A stretch of 32,963 bases of DNA from Candidatus Bathyarchaeota archaeon (GCA_025058595.1 JANXEK010000017.1:1-32963), one strand, 5' to 3'; shown: positions 6,505-15,606, numbered from the stretch's first letter. A program made the numbers and translations. The notes: generated by a model not told the origin, from the letters alone.

Positions 6505-9249
6505 TCACCTCCATCTAAGTATCTTCCTATTGTAGAATATCTCCGGCATCACGAGAAAGCCTGTAAATGATATCGGTATTACTAGAAGCCAGTCCTGCAA
6601 ATCGGGCGGTACCGTTCCGAATAACTGTATACCGAATAGTTGCCCTGAATATGGAACTAACGCCGTTAGAAACGCTGAGGATAGAACGGCTACTAGTAGA
6701 TATCTATTGTTCGTGAAGCCAACTTTAAATGCATTCTTAGTATCGGAACGGCAATTCCACACGAGGATAAGCTCCTGAAGTGTTATCTGCATGAAAGCTA
6801 GGGTTCTCGCCTCCTCTATAGATCTACCCCATAGATAGTGGGCTACATAGAATAGGATAGCCGTTCCGATAAACTGTGTGCACATCGTAGCAAGTATAGA
6901 TGCAGCTTTACCTTGCAGTACTCCTTCCTCCGGATTCCTAGGAGGCCTCGACATAACATCCTCTACCGGTGGATCCTTACTTAAAGCTAGAGCTGGGGCA
7001 CCGTCTGTTACGAGGTTTATCCATAGAATCATGCCAGCCGTTAACGGGATCTCTAAGCCTAGTAGAGCGAATGTTCCTACGATAAATAGTTCGCTGAAAT
7101 TGCATCTTAGGAGGTAGAAGACGAACTTCCTTATATTATCGTATATTATCCTTCCATACTCTACGGCTTTAACTATCGTAGCGAAATTATCATCTGCTAG
7201 AATCATATCGGCAGCCTCTTTAGTAACATCCGTACCGGTTATACCCATAGCTATACCTATATCGGCTTGTTTAAGCGCAGGTGCATCGTTAACCCCATCA
7301 CCGGTCATAGCTACTATATGCCCCTTTTTCTTCAAAGCCTTAACTATACGAAGCTTATGCTCAGGTGAGACGCGAGCATAAACCTTAACCTTCTCGACCG
7401 TATCCTCGAACTCCTCATCGCTCATCCTATCGAGCTCTTCACCTGTTAACGCTATATCGCCATCCTCCATGATACCTATCTCCTTAGCTATAGCTACAGC
7501 GGTCAGCTTATGATCACCGGTTATCATCACAGTCTTTATCCCAGCCTTCCTACATAGCTGATTAGCTACCTTCGCTTCCTCCCTAGGCGGATCTATCATT
7601 CCAAGCAATCCTACGAAGATTAGATCCTTCTCTACATTCTTCGCAGCCTCTTCATCTAAATCCACCTCGGTATTGGCTACCTCCCTATACGCTAAACCTA
7701 GAACTCTCAGAGCATCGCTAGCCATCTGCTCGTTGATCGAAAGAATCCTCCTTCTATCTTCCTCGCTAAGCCTTCTAGGTTTGCCGTCCCTCAGGATATA
7801 GGCGCAACGCTGTAAGACTACCTCCGGAGCACCCTTCATAAACGCTAACAATTTCCCATCGATAGATTTATGGATCGTCATCATCCTCTTCCTCTCAGAG
7901 GTAAACGGGATTTCGTAGATGCGCGGATAGATCTTCTCTAATCTATCCTTCCATAAATTGGCTTTAGCTGCTGCGACGATCAACGCACCCTCGGTCGAAT
8001 CTCCTATTACATTCCTACCATCATACTGAGCGTTCGTACATAAAGCTGCACCGGTTAGTAGGATCGATAGATCTACATCGTTCTTAACATCGATCACCCC
8101 CCCTCTATATAGAAACTCGCCTTTCGACTCATAGCCAACCCCCGTAACCTCGATGATCCTTTCGCCGACATAGATTTTCCGTACGGTCATCTCGCCTTTA
8201 GTCAACGTACCAGTCTTATCAGAGCATATAACAGTTACAGATCCCAGAGTTTCGGTTGAGGCTAGCCTTCTGATTATCGCGTTACGTTTGGCAAGCTCCC
8301 TCGCACCTAAAGCTAGCGTAATCGTTACGACGGCAACTAAGCCTTCAGGTACGGCTGCAACGGCTAACGCTACGGCTGTGAAGAATGTATCGATCAAGTC
8401 CTTGATCCCCATATGTCCATGAGCATAGATCTGTATAGATTCGAGGATGAAAACCAGAGCACATATCGAGACGACTATTATGCTAAGCTTCTTAGCGAAT
8501 CTACCAAGTTTAACTTTAAGCGGGGTCTCCTCTTCCTCTACCTCCTGTACGAGCTTAGCTATCTTCCCAAACTCTGTCCTCATACCTGTGGATGTAACTA
8601 CAGCTTTTCCACGACCGTGGATGACGTGTGTCGCCATAAACACCATATTCCGTCTATCGCTTGTAGGTGTATTCACAGGGAGTATATAGGTATGCTTCTC
8701 GACAGGTGTAGATTCACCGGTTAGGATAGCTTCATCTGTCCTCAACTCTATAGCCTCTAATATACGTGCATCGGCGGCTACACGATCCCCAGTTTCGAGT
8801 AGCAGTATATCTCCGGGGACAACATCTTCAGCCGGTATAACCATACTTCTCCCATCCCTAATTACCGAAGCCTTCGGCGCGGTTAGCTTACGCATAGCTT
8901 CGATAGCTTTCTCAGAACGATACTCTTGGATGAAACCTATTACGGCGTTCAATACGACTATAGCTCCTATCGTTAGAGCATCAGCGTAATCTTCTATCGT
9001 CGGAGGCTCTGGCTTAGCGAAAGCTATAGCTATAGATATTACTACCGCTGCGATAAGCATCAAAACGAAGATATCCTTAAACTGATTGAGTAGTATCTTC
9101 AGAGGGTTTACACCACCCTTAGTGATGAGCTTATTCGGTCCGTGCTCCGATAGCCTCCTCTTAGCTTCCTCGCTGCTAAGCCCGTTACGCGAAGTTTTAA
9201 GAGCATCGAGCACCTCTTCCTCGCTCATCGAATGCCATACCTTCTCCAA
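6505..9249 (-). CDS. P2-type calcium-transporting ATPase
   Basis: A 914-residue P-type ATPase with full architecture: N-terminal cation_ATPase_N domain (1-45), M1-M2, actuator loop with TGES at 177-180, M3-M4, phosphorylation motif SDKTGTLT with Asp344, nucleotide domain with FMKGAPE, hinge GDGVNDAP, then M5-M10. Ion-site residues match the SERCA-like P2A type: PEGL in M4 (301-304), Asn and Glu in M5 (CNFSEL), and the M6 motif NLVTDG with Asn, Thr and Asp. The protein should export Ca2+ from the cytoplasm at the cost of ATP; Mn2+ or Mg2+ cannot be excluded. The start is TTG at 9249, supported by GGAGGG on the minus strand (9262-9257), seven bases upstream; the next Met is only at residue 8. 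Confidence 0.9.
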   Translation of the reverse strand: MEKVWHSMSEEEVLDALKTSRNGLSSEEAKRRLSEHGPNKLITKGGVNPLKILLNQFKDIFVLMLIAAVVISIAIAFAKPEPPTIEDYADALTIGAIVVLNAVIGFIQEYRSEKAIEAMRKLTAPKASVIRDGRSMVIPAEDVVPGDILLLETGDRVAADARILEAIELRTDEAILTGESTPVEKHTYILPVNTPTSDRRNMVFMATHVIHGRGKAVVTSTGMRTEFGKIAKLVQEVEEEETPLKVKLGRFAKKLSIIVVSICALVFILESIQIYAHGHMGIKDLIDTFFTAVALAVAAVPEGLVAVVTITLALGARELAKRNAIIRRLASTETLGSVTVICSDKTGTLTKGEMTVRKIYVGERIIEVTGVGYESKGEFLYRGGVIDVKNDVDLSILLTGAALCTNAQYDGRNVIGDSTEGALIVAAAKANLWKDRLEKIYPRIYEIPFTSERKRMMTIHKSIDGKLLAFMKGAPEVVLQRCAYILRDGKPRRLSEEDRRRILSINEQMASDALRVLGLAYREVANTEVDLDEEAAKNVEKDLIFVGLLGMIDPPREEAKVANQLCRKAGIKTVMITGDHKLTAVAIAKEIGIMEDGDIALTGEELDRMSDEEFEDTVEKVKVYARVSPEHKLRIVKALKKKGHIVAMTGDGVNDAPALKQADIGIAMGITGTDVTKEAADMILADDNFATIVKAVEYGRIIYDNIRKFVFYLLRCNFSELFIVGTFALLGLEIPLTAGMILWINLVTDGAPALALSKDPPVEDVMSRPPRNPEEGVLQGKAASILATMCTQFIGTAILFYVAHYLWGRSIEEARTLAFMQITLQELILVWNCRSDTKNAFKVGFTNNRYLLVAVLSSAFLTALVPYSGQLFGIQLFGTVPPDLQDWLLVIPISFTGFLVMPEIFYNRKILRWR

Positions 9250-9357
9250 GATCGAACCCTCCTCAAGCGGATTTCAGAAATACTATCTGTATGATATCAA
9301 TCTTTCCTTTCATCTAGTACTAAACAATGTCTATGGTAGAGGTTTTACAGCTAAACT

Positions 9358-9380
9358 TTAATCTAGAAGGTTTAGATTAA
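9358..9380. repeat. 8-bp inverted repeat upstream of URO-D-like gene
   Basis: Arms TTAATCTA (9358-9365) and TAGATTAA (9373-9380) are perfectly complementary with a seven-base spacer. A second pair, CTAAAC (9351-9356) and GTTTAG (9370-9375), is nested with it. The element ends about 16 bases ahead of the TATA-like box of the gene starting at 9447, a position fitting a regulator binding site between the divergent ATPase and URO-D-like genes. Confidence 0.4.
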
Positions 9381-9395
9381 GCGGGGAAAGCCGGT

Positions 9396-9406
9396 AGATA
9401 TAAATA
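9396..9406 (+). promoter_or_regulatory. TATA box and ribosome binding site for URO-D-like gene
   Basis: AGATATAAATA at 9396-9406 lies about 45 bases upstream of the TTG start at 9447. GGGGTGG at 9431-9437 follows, nine bases from the start. Together they give a transcript leader of roughly 20 bases containing a Shine-Dalgarno. Confidence 0.55.
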
Positions 9407-9446
9407 GTTTAGTAGGATGCTATGTTAATCGGGGTGGTATGAAAGG

Positions 9447-10526
9447 TTGGCTCCCCTAAGTTTTAGGGAACGTTTTGATAGATACATGAGGTTTAAGGAT
9501 GTAGATAGACCTCCATTCTACGAGTTTCTAGGTTTCTGGGTTGAGACTCTAAATAGGTGGAGGGGTGAGGGGCTCCCGGCTGGGGTTGATGTATACGATT
9601 ATTTTGGTTTCGATAAGCGTGAGATGTTTCCTATGGATTATGGACCTATACCGAGGTTCATATCCAGGACTATTGAGGAAGATGATAGGTATAGGGTTGA
9701 AGTTAACGATATGGGTATAGTTATGAGGGTACTCAAGACATCTACTTCTATGCCTACGTTCATAGATTTCCCTGTTAAAAGCCGGTCTGATTGGGTTAAG
9801 ATCAGGGAGAGGTTTAACCCTAGAGATATGAGGAGGTATCCTAAGGCGTGGAGCCTTGAGCTCATAGAGTACTATAGGAGTACGGATAGAGTTGTAGGTT
9901 TATCTATGCCTGGATTCTTCGGTCAAGCTAGATACTTCATGGGTTTAGAGAGACTCCTCGTATCTTTCTATAGGGATCCTGGGTTGGTTCACGATATCAT
10001 GAATTTCTGGGTGGATTTCCTCATAGAAGCCAGTAGGGATATAGTCGAGAATGTTAAGCTAGATTATGTAAGCATATGGGAGGATATGTGTTATAATAGG
10101 GGTCCACATATATCGCCTAAACTCTTCGAGGAGTTCATGCTTCCATGTTATAAGAAGCTTACAGGATTCCTTAGGGGTAAGGGTATCGATATAATCATGG
10201 TCGATACGGATGGTAATCACGAGGTTTTAAACGATCTATTAGTAGAGGGGGGTGTAAACTGCCTATATCCGCTTGAAGCCGCCGCGGGTATGGATGCCGT
10301 CAAGCTTAGGGAGAGATATGGGGAGAAGCTACTGATGATAGGTAATATAGATAAGCGTGTCATAGCAGTAGGCGGATCAGCCCTTAGGAGAGAGGTTGAG
10401 AGGAAGATAACGCTTACAGAGGAGGGGGGATATATAGTAAGTACGGATCATGCCGTATCGGCTGATATCTCCTTCCACAATTATGTAGAGTATATAGGTA
10501 TCGTCAAGAAGTGGCTGAAGATCTAG
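9447..10526 (+). CDS. Uroporphyrinogen decarboxylase-like (URO-D/MtaA-type) protein
   Basis: A 359-residue TIM-barrel protein of the URO-D superfamily. It shows the N-terminal RFDRYMRFKDVDRPPFYE entry typical of the non-heme members, an EDMCYNRGPHISPKLFEEFMLP segment (about 210-230), then MVDTDGNHEVLNDLLVEGGVNCLYPLE and GNIDKRVIAVG near the end. True HemE has an Arg-rich substrate pocket early in the chain that is not apparent here; related proteins (MtaA, CmuA) transfer methyl groups to cobalamin or thiols, and many, like this one, lie in sugar-degradation loci with unknown function. No other heme or corrinoid gene is nearby. The start is TTG, chosen because GGGGTGG lies nine bases upstream. 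The hydrolase gene at 10626 follows in the same direction after 99 bases with its own ribosome binding site. Confidence 0.8.
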   Translation: MAPLSFRERFDRYMRFKDVDRPPFYEFLGFWVETLNRWRGEGLPAGVDVYDYFGFDKREMFPMDYGPIPRFISRTIEEDDRYRVEVNDMGIVMRVLKTSTSMPTFIDFPVKSRSDWVKIRERFNPRDMRRYPKAWSLELIEYYRSTDRVVGLSMPGFFGQARYFMGLERLLVSFYRDPGLVHDIMNFWVDFLIEASRDIVENVKLDYVSIWEDMCYNRGPHISPKLFEEFMLPCYKKLTGFLRGKGIDIIMVDTDGNHEVLNDLLVEGGVNCLYPLEAAAGMDAVKLRERYGEKLLMIGNIDKRVIAVGGSALRREVERKITLTEEGGYIVSTDHAVSADISFHNYVEYIGIVKKWLKI

Positions 10527-10625
10527 GGGTAGAAGAGTAGCTTACGTTCATCTATCTACGTAGCCTGGCAATTCTTATATGGGGCGTTTATTCAGGTAGA
10601 ACTAACTATCGGAGGTGTAGAGTTT

Positions 10626-11681
10626 ATGGTGGATATAGTGGATGCCCCTCAAATTACAGATAACTTCATCTTGAAGCTTTACAGAAAGGTTAAGCCTTCT
10701 ATGTCCTTCCAAGCTAATACTAGAGAAGAGTTTGAGAGGTGGAAAGCGAAGCTTAAAGCTAAGATACTAGAGCTTCTAGGAGAATTCCCTGAACCAGCAC
10801 CTCTAAATCCTCAGCTACTATCTTCGGAGGAGAAAGAGGATTATGTTAGAGAGAAATGGCTGATCCAATCTGAGGAGGACTGCTATATACCGCTATATTT
10901 ACTGATACCTAAAGGTAGCGGTAGGAAGCCTGCTATACTCTGCGCTCATGGGCATGGACCTTATGGTAAGGATCCAGTAGCGGGGGTACATTTCGACGAT
11001 CCAAATAGGAAGGCGAATATAGCTATGCACAACTATAATTATGGTGAGCAGATGGCTATAGCAGGGTTCGTAACGGTGGCTCCGGATTGGAGGAGCTTCG
11101 GTGAACGTATAGCTTATCGTAACCCATATCCGGGTAGGGATATCTGTAACGTACACTTCCTACAACACTTGATACTAGGTAGAACCCTATTAGGCTCTAA
11201 CATATTCGACGGTATGAGGGTTATAGATTTCCTGCTAACTAGGAGGGAGGTTGATCCTGACAGGATAGGATGTATGGGTTTATCCTTCGGGGGAACTATG
11301 ACCACATATCTAGCTCTACTTGATGATAGGATAAAAGCCGCAGACATCATATGCTACGCTACGACGACTGAACACTACGCTATATCTAGACCAAACTTCT
11401 GTGGATCGCAGATAGTACCATATCTCTATAGGTATGCAGATGTACCTGACGTTATAGCCGCGGTAGCACCCAAACCTCTACTCGTAGAGAGCGGAGCGTC
11501 AGATACATGCTTCTGGATACATTCAGCGTTGAAAGCTCATGAGACTATCAGGAGGGCGTACGAAGTAAGCGGTCATCCGGAGAACCTATGGATAGAGGTG
11601 TTCCCAGGGGAGCATAGCTGGTCTGGAAGAAAGTCTATACAGTTCTTCAGGAAATTCCTTATACAGAAAGATCAATCATAG
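10626..11681 (+). CDS. Alpha/beta hydrolase (acetyl-xylan-esterase/dienelactone-hydrolase-like)
   Basis: A 351-residue serine hydrolase. The strand AILCAHGHG (about 103-111) provides the oxyanion loop; the nucleophile elbow is GLSFGG with Ser220; Asp293 (SGASD) and His330 (GEHSW) complete a plausible triad. The long insertion between the first strand and the elbow, with PDWRSFGER, resembles the Abhydrolase_7 group often found next to glycosidases. No signal peptide, so cytoplasmic. Likely substrates are acyl or acetyl esters of sugars, an inference from family and the surrounding sugar genes. Start ATG is preceded by GGAGGTG at 10611-10617, eight bases upstream. Confidence 0.8.
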   Translation: MVDIVDAPQITDNFILKLYRKVKPSMSFQANTREEFERWKAKLKAKILELLGEFPEPAPLNPQLLSSEEKEDYVREKWLIQSEEDCYIPLYLLIPKGSGRKPAILCAHGHGPYGKDPVAGVHFDDPNRKANIAMHNYNYGEQMAIAGFVTVAPDWRSFGERIAYRNPYPGRDICNVHFLQHLILGRTLLGSNIFDGMRVIDFLLTRREVDPDRIGCMGLSFGGTMTTYLALLDDRIKAADIICYATTTEHYAISRPNFCGSQIVPYLYRYADVPDVIAAVAPKPLLVESGASDTCFWIHSALKAHETIRRAYEVSGHPENLWIEVFPGEHSWSGRKSIQFFRKFLIQKDQS

Positions 11682-11731
11682 ACATACAGATTACATACCA
11701 TCCTAGAAATCGACCACCGTTCATACACTAA

Positions 11732-11747
11732 ACCCCTATACAGGGGT
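11732..11747. terminator. Short hairpin between convergent genes
   Basis: ACCCCT (11732-11737) and AGGGGT (11742-11747) form a perfect six-base-pair stem with an ATAC loop in the 97-base gap between two genes that end towards each other. It could limit read-through from either side. No long T-run follows, so this is a tentative call. Confidence 0.35.
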
Positions 11748-11778
11748 ACGGGCTACCTGCGAAATATTCTAGTAGAAT

Positions 11779-12504
11779 CTACCTCGATATGTATAATTCT
11801 CTGAGAGATAGGATGATATCTGGTTTATTCGTCGTTATAGCATCTACACCTATTTCTGCGATCCTACTAGCCGTTTCCACGTCATCTATAGTCCATGCAT
11901 TAATCTTAAGCCCTAATCTATGAGCTAAACCTACAGATTTCTCGGATAGAAGCCTATAGTGTGGAGCTACAGCTATACAACCTAAACCTCTAGCTTCTAA
12001 TAGCTGCCCCCCAGGTTTAGAGTATATCAAGCATAGGTATGCCTTCCTACTAGAACTTGTTATCGTCTTTAAAACATCTACATGAAATGAAGCGAAGAGA
12101 ACCTGTTTCATCATACCCATCTCCTCAACCATCTCTAGGGAGGGGAGGGAGGCTTCAACCTCTTTAACCTCTAGTATGAAGCCAATCCTATCCCTAACCA
12201 ACTCTAGGGTTTCAGAGAGTAGGGGAATCTTCTCACCTAAACCTGTATCGAGCCCTCTAAGCTCATCGACGGTATAATCTCTAACAAAGCCGTGTACACC
12301 TATAGTTCTATCGAGGCTCTCATCATGTATCACTACGGGTATACCATCCTTCGAAAGCCTTACATCAGCTTCGATCATATCCGCCCCCATATCTATAGCT
12401 CTTCTGAAGGCTCTAAGAGTATTCTCAGGCTCGTACCCGCTTGCACCTCTATGAGCTACGACGGAGAACGGCTTCCTCGATAGTATACCTTGTACATCGA
12501 GCAT
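11779..12504 (-). CDS. Glycerophosphodiester phosphodiesterase
   Basis: A GDPD-family enzyme of about 241 residues, single domain and without signal peptide, that hydrolyses glycerophosphodiesters to glycerol 3-phosphate (or, in archaea, possibly glycerol 1-phosphate) and an alcohol. Numbering from the GTG at 12513, the active-site residues are H21-R22 (AHRGASGYEPENT), E48 and D50 (MIEADVRLSKDG) and H63 (VIHDESLDRT); a late KINAWTIDD segment matches the family's conserved W-T-x-(D/N). I place the start at ATG 12504 because AGGTGG (12515-12510) lies five bases upstream; the GTG at 12513 overlaps that ribosome binding site. Convergent with the hydrolase; the second URO-D-like gene lies upstream on the same strand (gap 60-70 bases). 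Confidence 0.88.
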   Translation of the reverse strand: MLDVQGILSRKPFSVVAHRGASGYEPENTLRAFRRAIDMGADMIEADVRLSKDGIPVVIHDESLDRTIGVHGFVRDYTVDELRGLDTGLGEKIPLLSETLELVRDRIGFILEVKEVEASLPSLEMVEEMGMMKQVLFASFHVDVLKTITSSSRKAYLCLIYSKPGGQLLEARGLGCIAVAPHYRLLSEKSVGLAHRLGLKINAWTIDDVETASRIAEIGVDAITTNKPDIILSLRELYISR

Positions 12505-12573
12505 CGATACCACCTATACCCCCTATCGATTATGACGAGAATTTAACAGTTTTTAAACTCTAAAGAAGCTGTT

Positions 12574-13641
12574 CTAACTAGGTATTTTAACCGGTATCTC
12601 CCCATATCTATATACAGTCTCTACCAGCATCTTCAACCCTTTCTTTAGATGATCTGGATGTATATCTTCGGTTATACTTAGCATGAAGCCTATCCCTGGA
12701 GCTATCTCTCTGAGTAGCTTTAACGTGTAGGCTTCTATATCTTCCGGGCTTCTTAGGAAGACTGCCTCTGGGAAATTCATCCATATAACTTTACCCTTCC
12801 ATGCTTCCTTAGCTTCGCTTACCGGTAGATCCCCGCCTGGTGGAGGTGTGAAGGCTTCGATAGCATCGAGCTTCGTCCTAGCTATAAGGTCTTTAAGGGT
12901 TTTAAGCCTCCCATCCATATGGGATATAACCTTCTTACCTCTAGCTTTAAGGATCTCAGCATAACTATTATAGTATGGTAGACAATACTTCTCGAAGAGT
13001 CTAGGAGATACAAGCCTACCGTCAATATTATCGCCTATCCTAACTATCTCGGCAGGAGAATCAGCTATAACCCTATACATCTCCTTATACTTCTCATCGA
13101 TCTCATTTACCAAATCATCGATAACATCAGGTCTTTTCATGAGTATTAAAGCAAAGTTCCTGAAACCCATATACCTGACGATAAGCTTCATTAAAGGCGT
13201 ATAGTCAGCTCCCACTGTGACAACCCCATCACCCTCTAAATCCTCCCTAAGCTGTAGATATTCATCGTAATTAGGCTCATAGACTGTATCCCTAATCATA
13301 TACCTTAAAGCTTCGATATCCTCTACACCTTTAACAGGATGTTCGACAACCCAGCTCCCATCTGGAAGCTGAAACCTTAATCCAACCCTAGTAACCGTAG
13401 AGAGACGGCCTCTAGGCGTATGATAGACGGTGTAGACGTGATCCCTAACCCTTTTCTCCTCAACCCTGACGTTCGGCATGTAAGCCTTATAGACGTTACA
13501 CCTAACATCCAAACCTAAACCCATATTTCTAACTTCACGCTCAAACCTACCCCTAGGAAGATGATTCGAGTATATCAGCATAGGTAGACGATCAGGTATA
13601 CCTCCGCCTAGGGTGCACATAACCCTACTGTATATGTCCAT
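12574..13641 (-). CDS. URO-D-like protein, second copy
   Basis: A 355-residue URO-D-superfamily barrel, clearly different from the copy at 9447. The start MDIYSRVMCTLGGGIPDRLPMLI is the usual RxxxxLxGxxPDRxP entry. Midway are DNIDGRLVSPRLFEKYCLPYY (about 210) and VISHMDGRLKTLKDLI, then EAFTPPPGGDLPVSEAKEAW, a pattern of the URO-D-like branch in heterotrophic gene clusters, where it is usually annotated only as decarboxylase or methyltransferase-like. His and Asp in HMDG could serve as metal or substrate ligands. Real substrate unknown. A TATA-like TTTTATATGG (minus strand, 13677-13668) sits about 30 bases from the ATG, so the mRNA may be almost leaderless. Confidence 0.8.
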   Translation of the reverse strand: MDIYSRVMCTLGGGIPDRLPMLIYSNHLPRGRFEREVRNMGLGLDVRCNVYKAYMPNVRVEEKRVRDHVYTVYHTPRGRLSTVTRVGLRFQLPDGSWVVEHPVKGVEDIEALRYMIRDTVYEPNYDEYLQLREDLEGDGVVTVGADYTPLMKLIVRYMGFRNFALILMKRPDVIDDLVNEIDEKYKEMYRVIADSPAEIVRIGDNIDGRLVSPRLFEKYCLPYYNSYAEILKARGKKVISHMDGRLKTLKDLIARTKLDAIEAFTPPPGGDLPVSEAKEAWKGKVIWMNFPEAVFLRSPEDIEAYTLKLLREIAPGIGFMLSITEDIHPDHLKKGLKMLVETVYRYGEIPVKIPS

Positions 13642-13667
13642 ATACCACGATATCGAAGTTTAAGATA

Positions 13668-13677
13668 CCATATAAAA
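13668..13677 (-). promoter_or_regulatory. TATA-like box for second URO-D-like gene
   Basis: CCATATAAAA on the plus strand, centred about 31 bases from the ATG at 13641, consistent with an archaeal promoter giving a very short leader. Confidence 0.45.
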
Positions 13678-13925
13678 CTATTATACATAAAGAAAGTACC
13701 ATCGACATCTAAACATATCCTTCACCTCTCCAGTTGCTCCATATAATATCTTCTATGGATGTATACGTAAGCCTCGGACCTGGGTTTATATCAACACGTG
13801 GAGACGCTGAAGGATCATAAGAAGCTAAGCTATTAAACTCTAGATAGTTCCCGTTACATTTATGTTAGAGCTTAGGTTTGATTTGAATTAATCTTATTAC
13901 CTTCAAAGGGATAGAAAAATACCTT

Positions 13926-14630
13926 ATGCTCTCATACGAAAGCCGTGAACCCGATATATCTAGGATTAAGCCTACTATAGCCGTACAGCCTATAGGATCT
14001 ATGGAGCAGCATGGATCGCATCTACCTGTATCTACAGATACTATTATCGCCTGGGAGGTTAGTAGAGCTTTAGCTGAGAAAATAGGAGCATTACTACTAC
14101 CGCCTATACCTTATAGCTGTTCTATCGAGCATAGTAGCTATGAATCTACGATATGGGTTAAACCTTCTACACTATACTCTTTACTGAGAGATATAGCTCT
14201 CTCACTTAGGTTTCACGGATTTAAGGCTTTGATAATCGTTAACGGGCATGGAGGAAACTATAATCTTAAAAGTGTGGTTAGAGAGATCAACTATAGGTTT
14301 GGTAGGAAACCTCTAACGATCCTCGTAGATCTAGGTGGTATGTACTTCGGATCTAGGTATACTGAGGATATACATGCAGGATTCCATGAAACTTCCCTAA
14401 TGCTATACTTGAAACAGGATCTAGTCGGGGAATTGACAGGGGATTTTAAACCTGAAGCTACGAGAGATTTCCTAGACTATATGCCGATAGATGAGTTAAC
14501 CCCTACAGGTGTATGGGGTGAGCCTAGCAAAGCATCTAGGGAGGAGGGAGGGAGGATCTTCGAGAGGATCGTGGATGAAGCGGAGAGATACGTAGTAGAT
14601 GTATTGAAGAAACTGGGAGTAATAGGTTAA
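13926..14630 (+). CDS. Creatininase-family amidohydrolase
   Basis: A 234-residue protein with the creatininase family fingerprint: QPIGSMEQHGSHLPVSTDT with metal ligands E27, H29 and D38, VNGHGGN with H108, and DIHAGFHETSLML with E155. The binuclear metal site is thus complete. Members open cyclic amides (creatinine, FAPy in archaeal flavin synthesis by ArfB, or lactam-like sugar metabolites), and a large unassigned group lies in sugar catabolic clusters. The neighbourhood here favours that group over flavin synthesis, but this is inference. The ATG follows an AT-rich stretch; no clear Shine-Dalgarno. The TIM-barrel gene follows 40 bases downstream, so the two are probably co-transcribed. Confidence 0.85.
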   Translation: MLSYESREPDISRIKPTIAVQPIGSMEQHGSHLPVSTDTIIAWEVSRALAEKIGALLLPPIPYSCSIEHSSYESTIWVKPSTLYSLLRDIALSLRFHGFKALIIVNGHGGNYNLKSVVREINYRFGRKPLTILVDLGGMYFGSRYTEDIHAGFHETSLMLYLKQDLVGELTGDFKPEATRDFLDYMPIDELTPTGVWGEPSKASREEGGRIFERIVDEAERYVVDVLKKLGVIG

Positions 14631-14670
14631 CTATCTTTAATAAGTTGAAAATCGAAAGTTTAACGTAGGT

Positions 14671-15606
14671 ATGAAGGCTGCTCTCCACTCCGTAAGCTAC
14701 TCAGGATTCTTCTATATAGGTAAGCCTTTAAGTATCGAGGAGGCTATCGTTAGGATCGCCGATTACGGGTATGATGGGGTCGAGCTTATGGCTAAGAGGC
14801 CCCATGCATCTCCTATCGATCTGAATTCCAACGATAGGCGTAGGATAACGGAGGTAGCCTCGTCCCACGGTGTAGAGATACCGATCCTAGCATCCTATAG
14901 CGATTTTTCAGGACCAGATGAATTTAAGAGAGAGCTTAACATACTCTACGTTAAAGAAGTTATCAAGCTTGCATCTGATCTAGGCGTAAGAGCTGTGAGA
15001 GTATTCGCAGCTGGTATGAGAGATACCGATCCTAGCATACCATACTGGAAGCAATGGGAGCTATGTAGAGATGGATTGAAAGAGTCGTCTAGGTTCGCAG
15101 AGGAGTATGGGGTGATCTTAGCTCTACAGAATCATCCACCTATAATAGAATCCTACGATGATGTACTATCTATGCTGGAGGAGGTTGGATCACCCAATCT
15201 TAAAGCATGTATAGATCCAGAGCTACTGGTATGGACTGGAGATGTAGATCCATCCTCAGATGATATCGAAGATAGGCTACGGAAGATCTATCACAGGGTT
15301 AGGGATATCCTCATACATATACATATAGGGGATTCAATCGAAAGGAGCGGTAAATTCATATGGATACAAGGTGGGGGAGGATCGGCGATAAAAGCTAGAA
15401 GGCTTGAAAGGGTACCGTTAGGTACAGGATTCTTCGGTAGAATAGCTAAACCGTTCATAAAAACGCTCAAAGATATAGGCTACGATAGATACATATCATA
15501 TGAGATATGTTCACCTAGATATGTTAAGCATAAACTAGTTACATTCGAAGATATCGATAAAGAAGTTAGAGATGGAATAAAATACATTAGAAGCATGATA
15601 TCGTAG
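14671..15606 (+). CDS. Sugar phosphate isomerase/epimerase-like TIM barrel
   Basis: A 311-residue xylose-isomerase-like (AP_endonuc_2) TIM barrel. Recognisable strands and metal-site positions include DYGYDGVELMAKRP at the start, RAVRVFAAG in the middle, LALQNHPP (candidate ligands around residue 160), LKACIDPELL, and the late ILIHIHIGD with paired His, ending with YISYEIC whose Glu fits the last metal ligand. The family covers hexulose, inosose and keto-sugar epimerases or dehydratases and some lyases. A 25-residue insertion (FIWIQGGGGSAIKARR) near residue 235 is not usual in short members. It follows the creatininase-like gene by 40 bases and is likely in the same operon. Exact reaction unknown. 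Confidence 0.8.
   Translation: MKAALHSVSYSGFFYIGKPLSIEEAIVRIADYGYDGVELMAKRPHASPIDLNSNDRRRITEVASSHGVEIPILASYSDFSGPDEFKRELNILYVKEVIKLASDLGVRAVRVFAAGMRDTDPSIPYWKQWELCRDGLKESSRFAEEYGVILALQNHPPIIESYDDVLSMLEEVGSPNLKACIDPELLVWTGDVDPSSDDIEDRLRKIYHRVRDILIHIHIGDSIERSGKFIWIQGGGGSAIKARRLERVPLGTGFFGRIAKPFIKTLKDIGYDRYISYEICSPRYVKHKLVTFEDIDKEVRDGIKYIRSMIS

Noticed and set aside
8413-8724. Antisense open frames opposite the Ca2+ ATPase
   Set aside because: They lie opposite conserved ATPase coding sequence, have no promoter or ribosome binding site, and resemble no family.
9439-9459. Six-residue mini reading frame (MKGWLP) overlapping the start of the URO-D-like gene, as a possible leader peptide
   Set aside because: Too short, no attenuator-like hairpin, and the ATG falls between the ribosome binding site and the TTG by chance.
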